From positions 215,057,350 through 215,121,349 of the forward strand of contig CM037877.1 in NCBI GenBank assembly GCA_021292165.1: a DNA stretch of 64,000 nt. Reading direction: 5' to 3'. Under the pieces are notes generated by a model. That model worked only from the letters and a program-made list of their open reading frames with translations. It made no database searches and had not been told where the DNA came from. How positions within the stretch are numbered: position 1 is the first letter of the stretch; each line of letters opens with the position of its first letter. This stretch comes from Shinisaurus crocodilurus. Taxonomy: Eukaryota > Chordata > Lepidosauria > Squamata > Shinisauridae. The translations under genes and the position numbers were made by a program. Of the stretch, positions 53,651 to 63,809 are shown one piece after another.

Positions 53651-54879
53651 GTTTTCTGGGGACCGTCTGCTTCTGTCACTAGATGGCAACCTCTTAGATC
53701 CTGCTACATTTTGATAACATACACCAGGATTTTAAGTGTTAATTGGCAGGGTCTGCTTAGATCTGATTTTTATATCTAAACCTTACAAAACAGCCCCCAG
53801 CATTTGCAGGATGACAATTTCCGTTACTAGGTGATGCTTGTCATTGAAGGCTATTTAATCTCTCTTAGTCATGCCAGATACAATAATATTTAAATGCATG
53901 AGATTTTAGTGCCACTAGTCATTTTAAATGCCTAAGCCAGAGGTGTCCAAAACTCAGTAAGGAGGACCATGCTGCAATTTTCCTTGAGCCCTGGGGGTGC
54001 ACTGAAATTGCACATACATTTTTTAACATCACAGCTCAAATGTAAAGGCCTAGAATGAAGTTTGCTCATGCCCCGGCTTTTTGATTGAACAGAAATGACT
54101 TGTGGATTCTATTAAATAGCAGAAAAAGCAAAGTACCCTGAGTGCTGGCACAACCCAAGTGCAAGACACCAGTGGTACTGGAAGAAACCGCAAGGGAAGG
54201 CCAAAATTTATTTAATAAACAAACACTGTTGCTGCTGTAGAATCTATCTATATAGATACTGGTTGACACATTTGTTTTATCTAGACACAGGGCATCCTTT
54301 TAATATAAGATGCATTGATGTTGTCACAAGCTCATTTTATCTAGTGTAAGAGGTAGACTAAAGACACCTTTAGTCATGCCACTAAAGGCAAATGGCAGCT
54401 CAGTTTTGCCATCAGTGAGCAGTATCCAACTGCTATTGACATACCGCTTGTGGACCCTGCATGAGTCTTCATTTGGGATTCAGCTTTGGAAAGGCTTACA
54501 CTGTTCCTACATAGGGGGATAAGCATGTTTCCCCCCATTTTTAAAAAATAACTTCAAAATGTAAAAAGGCTGCTCTTCCAGAAAATCCCTTAGCCTATTC
54601 AACTGATGCTTAGCATGACTGATTCCCTGAGACGGGGCAAGTATTCCTGCAATATTTATCAAATTCTGCCAAGAAATAAAAAAAAGTTGTTGGCAATTCC
54701 TTTAAAAAAATTAATCAAAATATAAAAGTAAGTAACTTGAACACCACAGCACCTAGCGGCGGCTATTTCTGAAATTTGGTAAGCATAGCTATGGAGCTAC
54801 TTTGCCTGAAAATATCATCCACATATAACTAACAGAAAAGATGTTATAGCTGCTTTTATATTTCCCATGATACTCAATA
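53651..54879. other. No gene recognised
   Basis: No supported feature. Confidence 0.45.
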
Positions 54880-55040
54880 GGAGGCACAAAGCCTTGGATT
54901 TCCAAATCTCGACTCAGATTTGGTATTTGAGTCAAAGCTGATGGTCTCCAGATCAGTCCAAGCAGAATTGGGCCATTTTTTCAAAGCACCAAATCGGGGT
55001 CCAAGTTGCACCTTGTGGTTGCAGTGCACACCTCTAGTTT
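54880..55040. mobile_element. Repeat with hAT-like right end
   Basis: Ends GCAGTGCACACCTCTAG (55020-55036), whose reverse CTAGAGGTGTGCACTGC resembles hAT starts. Inside are ATCTCGACTCAGATTTGG-like words similar in style to the 25.1-kb element. The left end was not found. Confidence 0.4.
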
Positions 55041-55076
55041 CTGCATCAGTTTGCAATTTTTTAAGTCTACAGGAAA

Positions 55077-55080
<4 letters not shown>

Positions 55081-55111
<31 letters not shown>
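55081..55111. repeat. (AC)n microsatellite
   Basis: About 15 AC units. Confidence 0.97.
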
Positions 55112-55112
<1 letters not shown>

Positions 55113-55480
55113 TTGTACACAATGTTGCCTTATATCTACATTTTACAAGTAATTGTCCTAGTACCATGTGCTTTTGTACATTTTTTTAAATGGATATATG
55201 CATTTTAATGCACACTTTCCCCTGATGTTCACATTTTTGTTCACATTTTTGAATTGGTGAACTGTGTCCCCAAATTTGAAAATGTGCAAATATTGAAGTA
55301 TATGTGTATACCGGTAATTGCTTTGTTTCTGTATTGATTCAGGAAGTGCACATTAGGCAAGTCCATATTAAAATATGAACCCAACCATTTTCTCCCCCAT
55401 CCTTGGAGAATACTGTATTTATGCTTACCTGCATCCTCAATGATGTTGTCAAAGGCTATCATTCCAATAGTCTGAACTTG
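55112..55480. other. No gene recognised
   Basis: No supported feature. Confidence 0.4.
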
Positions 55481-55484
55481 GTTT

Positions 55485-55612
55485 ATTTAGTTATTTGTTA
55501 CATTTTTATGCCATCTTTCTTCCATGGAATTTAGTGACATGCATGAGGTTCCCAGGCAGTGCCCCATCCAGGTATTGCCTTGCTTAGCTTTGGAGATCAG
55601 TCCGGAGGTGTA
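55485..55612 (-). mobile_element. 5S-derived SINE, second type, reverse
   Basis: The minus strand has GATCTCCAAAGCTAAGCAAGG, then CCTGGATGGGGCACTGCCTGGGAACC, parallel to 5S rRNA. Its tail (AAGAAAGATGGCATAAAAATGTAACAAATAA) is of the L2-like kind and not CR1. So this copy differs from the chimera at 23636. Confidence 0.7.
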
Positions 55613-55624
55613 CCGTCTGTGCTG

Positions 55625-56483
55625 TATCTGTTAGGAACTAACGTACAAAATCGACCCTCTAGTGTCAACAAATCCAGGGAGGCTACAATACTGTAGTGGG
55701 GCATGCTGAATCGAAAACAGATGTGCCCAGGGCCCCTTAGGGTTAAATGCAGTTGAATGAACATTCCAACAACAAATGGGTTAAAATACAGAAAAAGGCA
55801 AACAGGCATTCATGCAGAGACAAGTTCAGATGTGCTTCAACCTGCCATTTTGCGCAGAAATTAGTTCCAGAAACAAGACATTTAGCCTGAAATTTACACA
55901 AAATCATGAACATAATCCAAGTTGGAAAAAGATATCGATCCACAGATTTCACTGACATTTAGAAATAAATGATGCATTGCTCTTTTCATTTTGCTGGCTG
56001 GGCTGACCCAAATGGCCTTTACATAATTTACTTTTGATTAAAGAAGTGCTTCAACACAGAGCGCTCAAAAATAAAATCAATACATTTATGACACCATTTT
56101 TGAAGGCAGGGGAAGATATGCAGGATAAGGTGAAACATTTCTATGAAGGGACTGAAATAAAAAAACAAGAACAACCCTTTCTTTTCTTTCATGGACAGAT
56201 GTCACACATGAGCTCTGGATGTAATGTAAAAGATTTCATGTTTGTGCACATCAAGTAATGCAGGTCTTGATTAAAAACTGGTTGTAATTAGGGATGCATG
56301 AAGAATCCGACCTTTGTGCATTCCAATATGAACTGACCTCATCTGCATCTAGTAGACTGATGTGAGGATCAGAACTTAGTTGTCCATCAGCTTTCACATT
56401 TCCTGAATGTTCTGACATAGTTCTTGGTCCAAAAGAGTATCAAAATGTGTTTAAAATGCATATTCTGGAGAAAATACATTTAA
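55625..56483. other. No gene; hAT-like start at 56289
   Basis: TAGGGATGCATGAAG at 56289 looks like a hAT terminus but no partner end was found. Frames are short and without domains. Confidence 0.4.
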
Positions 56484-56574
56484 GGCTGCAATCCTATACC
56501 CACTTACCTGGGAGTAAACCCCACTGAGCTTAATAGGAATTACTGCTGAATAGACATGTATAGGATTGCACTGT
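56484..56574. mobile_element. CAATCCTAT-group foldback
   Basis: GGCTGCAATCCTATACCCAC at the left and CATGTATAGGATTGCACTG at the right; middle TGGGAGTAAACCCCACTGAGC. The clearest copy of the common short form. Confidence 0.75.
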
Positions 56575-57460
56575 AAAAGTACATATTTAAATTTGAACTT
56601 TCATGAAAAAATTAATATAAAAATTGCAGAATAATGCAAAACTAGATGGAATGGATTTAGGAGTGAAAATGTACAAAAGTGGTATGGATGGGGAATAGAC
56701 TAGAATCATATCTGCGTTATAAAGGGTTTTAAAAAATAGTCTTCATACTGGTTCAAGCTTTCTAAGACTGAATTATTTCCTGAAATAATAGGGTGCCCCA
56801 GAGCAGGAGTAACACTTTGTGGATCTTGGTCAAAACATAAAACACAGGTATCCTATTCCTAGGTTGTAAGTTACGCAAAAAGCATTGTTCAGAAGATTAC
56901 CTGTAACCCAATGCAAGCAAGACCTTTTATTTTTTTAACCCAGTGCAAGACGTTTTTATCTAAAATACTCCCTACTTCTGAAATAATTACAGAGGTGGGA
57001 TCCTGAAAACATGGGGTATGTGGTCGGTAATCTGTCAATTGATGTATAACCTCATCCTTGTAATCCTATTTTGAATAAGAACTGGCACCCTCTTTGTTTG
57101 CTCTTTAATAATAACCATGGAGTCTGTAGAAAGACATGCTAATACAACAAAATCTTCCCTGTTCAAATTGGACTTGGAATAAATCTTATTTCTAGTATCA
57201 TGAGTCCTCCCACACTTTTTTTTTATTTTTTTTTGCTTGCCAGCAGTGCCGTCCCAATTTTGTTATGGTTAGTTGCTGTTAAGGTTAAAAAGTGTTTGTT
57301 TGTTTTTAACAAAGAAGGTATTTTTCTTCTTTGGAACCAATGAGATATCACGTTCATCACAATCATACAGGGCTACTTATCGGTGTCATGAAGGGCAAAT
57401 GGAACTAATTTAGAGTGAGGGCAACATCCAACAGGGGTGCTAATTCACCCGCTGGCACAA
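56575..57460. other. No gene recognised
   Basis: No supported feature; T run at 57217-57233. Confidence 0.45.
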
Positions 57461-57632
57461 TGGCAATTTAGCACTTCCGGGGCAACCCAAAGTGAGCAGA
57501 AACACTAGTTTCCGGAAGGAGGCAGGTCAGCAGAGCTTGCATAAGGGAGCTCTGCTGACCTGCCTCCTTCCAGAAATGAGCGTTTCTGCCCATTCCGGGG
57601 ATTCCCCTAGGAAGCGCTAAATCTCCCTTGCA
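57461..57632. mobile_element. Foldback with a perfect 24-bp hairpin
   Basis: Stem 57514-57537 and 57548-57571 pair exactly over 24 bp with a 10-base loop. Outer parts (CAATTTAGCACTTCCGGGG and AGGAAGCGCTAAATCT) pair with gaps. A GGTGGGTCCCACTC / GGCGGGACCCACTG pair lies just outside. Probably a non-autonomous DNA transposon; ends not fixed. Confidence 0.75.
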
Positions 57633-58056
57633 TAAACGGTGGGTCCCACTCGTGTGATGGAATTGGCGGGACCCACTGCTTGAGGAAGGGAATTTGTGGA
57701 ATGGAAAGGAATCAGCCGGGCGGGTGGGTGCGTAAGCGACCCATTTGATTCTGCCCATTGGTTCCTGGACAAGCATTGCTCTTGCTCTGTGAATCAGCTT
57801 TGCATGCCCTCAGTGTGTTCCTATGAGCCAAATCTGATTGGTTCCTGATCTCTCACTTGTTCCTTGGGAAGAAAAACACACACACCAGTTTTCTTAATTC
57901 TCTTTAAAAAGGGGCACCACCACACAGCACTGATTGAAAGACAGTCACTCTGGAATACTATCATTACTGCTGCCATGCTGCACAACCACATGAATGCCAG
58001 GTACTGGGGAAACTGTCTGCATGTGCATGTGTAGAAGCATGGCTGCACAGCAAACA
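57633..58056. other. No gene recognised
   Basis: No supported feature. Confidence 0.4.
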
Positions 58057-58981
58057 TTTTTACCTAGGGTGGCCAGATGTCCTCCCCTCTCCCCCCCCCC
58101 CAGACAGTCCTCTGTTTTAAGCTTCTGTCTGGTGTCTGTCTGGTGATCCTTTTGTCCCCATGCAGGCAGGCAAGGTGAGTGGAAGAGAAATACCGGTAGC
58201 TGCAGCAGAAGAAGAGGAGCATAGGGGCACTGACTGGAAAGAAGGAGGGATGAAGGAAAGAAAGAAAGGGGAGGGGAAGAGAGGACAGGAGGTTGGAGCC
58301 AGAGTGGATGGACACAGGAAAGGGAAGGCACATGAAATTGCCTCTGGAAGGGGAGTCAAGAACCATGGGGTGAAGAAGGGGAAGGACAGCCAGGACACAC
58401 ACAATCTTTCTGGAGCGAATGATAGGATAAAGACATGATAAACACAACTATGTTGATCGGCCAAATCACAGACCTACTGCAGTTTAGTTCTAGGATTATT
58501 TGAAAATGATGATGCCATCCTCTCTCATTCACTCACAAAATGTCCCTTCTGTTCTTTCGCAGAAAACAAGACCTATTGCTTATGTCTGTCCTCCCTTCCC
58601 CTTTCCCCTTATTACGGACATCACAGCAATAGCAGCTGCTCTTTTACCTTTGCTACCTCATTCCTTATTTGCCCTCAAGCAGAGCGACACTTGCTTCATT
58701 CATTGCTTCTGTGGAGGAGTGCAAAGCATGTGTGCATGTGTTTCTAATTACTTCGGCTTTGGCAGTGATGTGGGGAGATTTCGGATAGCACAGTCTTCCC
58801 CACTATGGTGAGTTGTCCTGTATTTCTATCTGTATTATAGTAATTCTTTCTACATTTGCATCTATTCATATAAATTAGCATATGTAAAGTTATGCAAATT
58901 AGTGTTCTCTCTTGTCCTCTTTTTTTGGGTGATGCAAAAATCCTCTTTTGGTGATGTGTGAGTGCACACACTACTTTTACA
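58057..58981. mobile_element. hAT-like element, TAGGGTGG family, longest copy
   Basis: Starts TAGGGTGGCCAGATGTCC (58065) and ends at GCACACACTA (58973). Flanks TTTTTACC and CTTTTACA agree at 6 of 8 positions. It shares CATATAAATTAGCATATG and TTTTTTGGGTGATGCA with the 48-kb copy. The middle has purine-rich low-complexity sequence that gives chance frames on both strands. Confidence 0.65.
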
Positions 58982-59216
58982 CCTTTCAGAGCCTTCCGCA
59001 AAGAATTGTCAGGGGGCTTTTAACAGCTCCAGTTTTTAGCCATTTGTTCTTCTTCCACCCGCACTGTCTTCTTTAACCTAAATAGGTCTCTTTTTCTATT
59101 GTAACAATTTCCAGAGGAGTAGGTCTATTAGTCCTTTATTGCAAAAGCAACAATGAGTTTTGTGGCACCTTAAAAACTAACAAATTTTCTTATGGCATAA
59201 GCTTACGTGCAGTCAT

Positions 59217-59220
<4 letters not shown>
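58982..59220. other. No gene recognised
   Basis: The phrase AGTAGGTCTATTAGTC then GCAACAATGAGTTTTGTGGCACCTTAAA (59119-59182) looks like a known kind of interspersed repeat, but no second copy is in the window. Confidence 0.35.

Positions 59221-59267
<47 letters not shown>
59221..59267. repeat. (TC)n(TA)n microsatellite
   Basis: About 13 TC units, then about 10 TA units. Confidence 0.97.
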
Positions 59268-59289
59268 CTGTCATCTATGTCTCATCTAT

Positions 59290-59470
59290 CATCTCTCTAT
59301 TGTCTATTGAATTTATATTCCACTTTCCCACTACAAATAGTATTCATGGCAGTTAACAATAAAATGCAGATAAAATAAAAAAGTTATAATTAAAGCATAA
59401 AACTCATCAATTAAAACACATGCAACAAAAGAGCATTCAATAAAAACACAAATAAAAACATCAATAAGAA
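59290..59470 (-). mobile_element. LINE 3' tail, reverse
   Basis: TTGAATTTATATTCCACTTTCCC followed by A-rich antisense tail words. It may belong to the LINE piece that follows. Confidence 0.5.
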
Positions 59471-59494
59471 ATAACAGCACTCACCAGATTACCA

Positions 59495-60160
59495 GTCAAT
59501 CCAACTTTATTTTGCTTAGCCAAACAGGCTTTGGCAAACACCATAGAAAAATCAACAGAACTCTTACACAATATAATTAGTACAGTTAAATCAATAATAT
59601 AAAACCAGCATTAACTTTTCTCAACAGACGATAATAAATTCTCTCTCCTCGTCCAGGCCAAGTTAACATACTTGGCCGTTTGAAAGGACACATAATAGTC
59701 AGATCCTGTTAACAAAAACATCAATTTTTGGAGAGAATTAACATTTCCAATACGGGCGATAAGGGGATCTAAATATTGGGTTCTCTTCTCAACTCTGAAT
59801 ACAGAGGACATTCCAGAAGAAAATGACATAAGTCTTCTATCTGTCGGCAACCAATTGGGCACTGTCTGTATGCAACAGGTATACCTTCATGTCGTCCTTT
59901 GACCTCCATTAAAGGTAGGGTATTCAGCCTGCACTTAGTAGAGTCTTAAGATTATACGGACAAGAGGAGGCCAGATAAGGGGGCAATTTTCCAGGATATG
60001 CTGTGAAAGTCTTATACAATATAGCAGAACGACAACTGGACACTAATGCAGCATTTTCCTGACAGTCAATATCTGCTAAACGCCCAGCAACTTCCAGACG
60101 GGCAGCATAATAGCCTATTGCAACTAAATAAAAGATTAAAACCTTTTTCATCAGCAAATC
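59495..60160 (-). mobile_element. LINE ORF2 C-terminal fragment, frame-broken
   Basis: On the minus strand around 59808-59862 one frame reads CPIGCRQIEDLCHFLLECP, a Cys/His pattern like that near the end of LINE ORF2 proteins. Neighbouring pieces are open in other frames (60157-59924 and 59862-59611), so at least one frameshift is present. The clade is not assigned; it differs from the CR1, the L1 and the L2-type copies here. Confidence 0.6.
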
Positions 60161-60164
60161 AGCT

Positions 60165-60547
60165 TAGGGCACAATCCAATCAGGATGCCCGTAACCCTCT
60201 GAACTCGGAGGATTATGGGCATCCTATGCAGGGTGGAAGGAACATGGAGGTGAAGGTTGCCTCCACGCTCCTCCCACCCTACAAAACACCTTGTATCATG
60301 GTGGTGCCTGTCTCTTTCCCCTCCCTCTCCCTGGAATGCCCATAAAAGCCCTTCTCTGTGGTCACATCTGTGACCTTGCAGAAGCAGCCAGCATGGTTCT
60401 TTCTGCACCAGCTGTGAGGGGTGGGGAGGTGCTCCAAGTTCGGAGTTCCAGCTCCGACTTTGGAGCAAGTTTACGAGGTCAGACTGGGACTCTGAAATAT
60501 CCTATGGCTGTCTAGACACTGTCTAGCGGCCATAGGATTGTGCTGCT
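60165..60547. mobile_element. Long foldback with CAATCC ends
   Basis: TTAGGGCACAATCCAATCAGGATGC at the left and GGCCATAGGATTGTGCTGC at the right; GTTCGGAGTTCCAGCTCCGAC inside. Ends resemble the short CAATCCTAT group, but the body is longer. Confidence 0.55.
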
Positions 60548-60726
60548 TGACACCAAATGCCTGTTTAATCTATGATCAGTTTAGGTTCTGATACAAAATG
60601 AGGACAAAATTGGTTCAATTATGAAAGGTGCACATATGAATAAATCATGACTTTTTTCCATTTAAAATATATTGTGAACTAGGATTGGGAGAAGATCTGC
60701 CCCCTCCACTGTATTTTAAAGAGGAT

Positions 60727-60957
60727 GGGTCAAATCCAGCGTAACATGATTGGACATCTACTTGTACAGGAGTTTTCCTCCCTCTCCTCTCCCCTGCAGC
60801 CCATTGCATGCCTCCCAAATCTGCTTCAGAGGGTCTCCCAACCCTGTGGAGCAGATTTTGGGGATATGTTGGGGGCTGGAAGGGGAGGGGAAATTCAATC
60901 CACCAGCAGTTTTCATTTCCACTAGTAGAAGGACATAGTTTGATGCAACCCAAAAGC
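60727..60957. mobile_element. Repeat shared with 47190-47370
   Basis: GGGTCAAATCCAGC start and TTTGATGCAACCC end; the middle TCTGCTTCAGAGGGTCTCCC, GGAGCAGATTTTGGGG is shared with the 47.2-kb copy. Confidence 0.55.
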
Positions 60958-61682
60958 CACAATTTATTACTCAGGTACAAAATATCTTGCAGATAGTGGC
61001 TCTCAGTGCCCACTTGAACAGTTCTACATCCATTCAAATCCAGGTGAGCTCTGAGTAACCATGACATCTGCCTTGTCCAATGGCAGGCACATATACAGTA
61101 ATTATGAAGCCACATCAAAGCAACACAGCACAAGCACTTAAAACATCTCTTGTTTGACTAGTAAGGGTACAAGCGATGAGAGTTCTGGGCCCAGCATTTC
61201 TGTTGCTCTACAGAAGAGCCATTTTGCTTTAGGGGATAAAGACTTGGTCCTGAGGAACATTGCTTCGTCTCTGTCCCACGTCTGTCATGGATTTCCATCA
61301 GTAAACTGGGAATAATAGAGTCCGACATTAGAAAGGGTTTATGAAAAGAAAGCACAACATTGGTTTTAAAGCACTTTGCTGAACACATGCACTCTATACA
61401 TGATAAATTGTCAATCTACTAGTCATTTTAAAATGAAAAGATTCAAAATCTATCGGAGGACACCGAAAGACTACACATGCTCATAAGGGAGGGCGAAGGG
61501 AAACTTATCATCCCGTTACACAAAATTGGTTTTCCCATTAGCCACCTTATTGCCATATGCTGGAAACTGAAAAATGCAGCAGTGAGAAACGTGATGGTGA
61601 CACTAAGATAAAGTGATGCAACTTGGTTAATGATATCGAAAAACATTTATTCCTGCTCCCCAACTGTGCACATCATGCATAA
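60958..61682. other. No gene recognised
   Basis: No supported feature. Confidence 0.45.
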
Positions 61683-61970
61683 TTGATGGAGATTCTGGCA
61701 ACCTGGTATTGTCATCAATACACTGATGGCACGCAGCTCTATTTCTCCTTTTCATCTTCAGCAGGTGAGGCTGAGGATATTCTAAACCAGTGCCTGACTG
61801 CGACAATGGACTGGATGAGGACTAACAAACTGAAGCTCAATCCACACAACACTGAGATGCTGTTAGTGGGTGGTTCCTCTGACCGGATGGAGGGTGTTTA
61901 ACCTATTCTGGATGGGGTTGCACTGGATGGGGTTGCAGTTGAAGGAGTAGGTTCATAGCTTGGGGGCTCT
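61683..61970 (+). pseudogene. L2-like LINE reverse transcriptase fragment, part 1
   Basis: About 72 residues include YTDGTQLYFSF (61719-61751), which corresponds to the catalytic YADDTQLY-type motif of L2-clade reverse transcriptase with both the second and fourth positions changed, so the enzyme would be dead. CLTATMDWMRTNKLKLNPHNTEMLLVG follows, typical for the same region. The gene continues after an insertion at 61979-62572. Confidence 0.85.
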
Positions 61971-62580
61971 CCTTGAGCTAGGGTTGTATCCAAGTAGCCC
62001 GGCAGACACGAGTGAGGCCCGAACTGGGCCTGCTCATGTCCGCGCGGGATCTCTGCCACTGCCGGGGGCTTTACCTGAGCTCTCCGCGGAGCGGAGAGCC
62101 TTCCTTGCCTGTCCGATGGGTCCCGTCGCGTCACTTCAGGCGCGGAGGAAGTGACGCGACGGGACCCTGCTCCGTCGCGCTGGATCCCCGCGCTCTGTTT
62201 TTGGCGGGGGAAACCAGGGCAACAGGGCTGTTTAAGCCCTGTTGCCCTGGTTCCTCCCGCCAAAACAGAGCGCGGGCGGGGGTCCAGCGCGATGGAGCAG
62301 TGGCTCCAGCAGTGGCGGAGGCGGAGGTGGCAGAGGCGGCGCGCAGGACCAGGTAGGCGGCGGGGGGGTCCTGGCAGGCAGTGAAGGGGGGCGGGGCGGG
62401 TCCGGCGGGGTGTGTGTGCACGGGGGGTTTCTCCGGCGGCGGCTCAAGCGGCACTGAGCGGCGCATAGAACGCTCTGCGCTGCTCTGAAGAGCGAGATCG
62501 GGCCGCCGCCAGTCGCAGAGGGCTGAGTCTGGAGCGAGCCTCCAGCCGACTCCAGGCTCGGCCCCACCACTACCTTGAGC
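61971..62580. mobile_element. CpG-rich hAT-like palindrome element with perfect TSD
   Basis: The element is 61979-62572 (594 bp), starting TAGGGTTG and ending CCACCACTA, flanked by identical CCTTGAGC at 61971-61978 and 62573-62580. Hairpin 1: 62118-62137 with 62148-62167 (20 bp, exact). Hairpin 2: 62167-62229 with 62235-62300 (about 63 bp, few mismatches, 5-base loop). It interrupts an L2 frame, so it came later. Frames inside are chance frames of GC-rich DNA. Confidence 0.88.
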
Positions 62581-62840
62581 CATCTTTGTCACTTGAGGCT
62601 CAGGTGGCCTCAGTGGCATGGAGTTCATTCTACCAGCTTCAGCTGGTGGCCCCAGCTATGTCCCTGATTTCAGTAATCTATGCTATGGTAATCTTGTAGC
62701 TAGACTACTGCAATGCACTTTACGTGGGGCTGCCCTTGAAGACTGTTCAGAATCTGTAACTTGTGCAAAATGCGGCAGCCTGCCAGACTCATCACTGGGA
62801 CCAGAAGGGTCTGAAAAGATAGCACCAGTTTAGACATCAA
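62581..62840 (+). pseudogene. L2-like LINE reverse transcriptase fragment, part 2
   Basis: In one frame the plus strand at 62700-62825 reads DYCNALYVGLPLKTVQNL and then LVQNAAACQTHH, matching the L2 segment before the HWLP motif. Stops are present. It links parts 1 and 3 into one element. Confidence 0.8.
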
Positions 62841-63190
62841 AATAAGGCTGGGCACGGCCGCCCGCCCCGTTTCCCCCCCGCCCCCTGCCCGCCTCGTTTT
62901 TTCGAGCGGCGCACAGTGCCGCTCGAACAATCCCCTACCGCGTTCGGAGGTCACGTCGCGTCACTTCCGGGACCAGAAATGACGCGATGGGGCCTCTGCG
63001 CAGGCGCAGATCGGTCCTGTCGCGTCATTTCTGGTCCCGGAAGTGACGCGACAGGACCGATCGAGCAGAGCGGGCGGTTCTCCGCCGGATCGGGCGGCTG
63101 GGGCAGCTCTCCACGGAGTGTGCCATCCGCCCCGAAGAGGAGGTAAGGCCTCGCCGGGGCGCGTGCGGGGCCATGCTTCTGCCCTGGCGG
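62841..63190. mobile_element. CpG-rich palindrome element, second insertion in the L2
   Basis: Starts near AAGGCTGGGCACGGCC (62844) and ends near GGCCATGCTTCTGCCCTG (63186), which are imperfect inverted ends. Arms 62955-62988 and 63019-63052 pair over about 34 bp with one or two mismatches. No clean TSD found, so boundaries are approximate. Confidence 0.6.
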
Positions 63191-63748
63191 AGGCTCGATT
63201 TACAACTCTACTGAGTTCTGGCCTGCTTTCACTGACTGCCTGTATGCTTCCAACTTCCAAGCCCAATTCAAGGTGCTGGTCTTTGCCTATAAACCCTACA
63301 TGGCTTGGGACCACAATATTTGACGGAACGCCTCTCCCAACCACAATCTACCTGGACACTACACTCAACATCTAGGGCCTTCGTCCAACTGCCACCTCTG
63401 AGGGAGGCTCGGAGAGTGGGAACAAGGGGGAGAGCCTTTTCTGTGGTAGCCCCCCAACTGTGGAACAAGCTCTCCACTGAGGCCCACCTGGCGCCACCTC
63501 TACTATCTTTTGGTGCCAGGTTAAGACTGCCCTCTATGTTAATGCTTTTAACAAGTCCAAATAGTGCATGGTGGGTGGTTATTTTTTTTTACTCTTTTAC
63601 TGGTCGCGTTGTTTTAACATGTTTCAGCTATCTGAGTCATTTTCAAATTTGGTTTTAAAATTTTTTATAATGCTTTTATTGTGTATATTTTATATTGTAA
63701 GTTTTACTGATTATTGTAAACTGCCAAAAGGCTATTAGGTGGTATAGA

Positions 63749-63749
<1 letters not shown>
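63191..63749 (+). mobile_element. L2-like LINE C-terminus and tail, part 3
   Basis: Frame pieces read FQAQFKVLVFAYKPY, then GRAFSVVAPQLWNKLSTEAHLAPP (63425-63500), the conserved end of L2-type ORF2. The 3' UTR follows with TGTAAACTGCCAAAAGGC and ends in the microsatellite. With parts 1 and 2 the element spans about 2.1 kb including two insertions. Confidence 0.85.

Positions 63750-63809
<60 letters not shown>
63750..63809. repeat. (AAT)n microsatellite at L2 tail
   Basis: About 20 AAT units, grown from the LINE tail. Confidence 0.98.

Noticed and set aside
57945..58464. Overlapping Ser/Pro/Phe-rich minus-strand frames
   Set aside because: They arise from the purine-rich low-complexity interior of a hAT-like element.
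59221..59267. CRISPR-like or regulatory repeat array
   Set aside because: It is a plain dinucleotide microsatellite, and the DNA is clearly vertebrate.
62131..62628. 165-codon minus-strand frame
   Set aside because: It crosses the boundary of a palindromic transposon with a perfect TSD, so it cannot be an ancestral gene.
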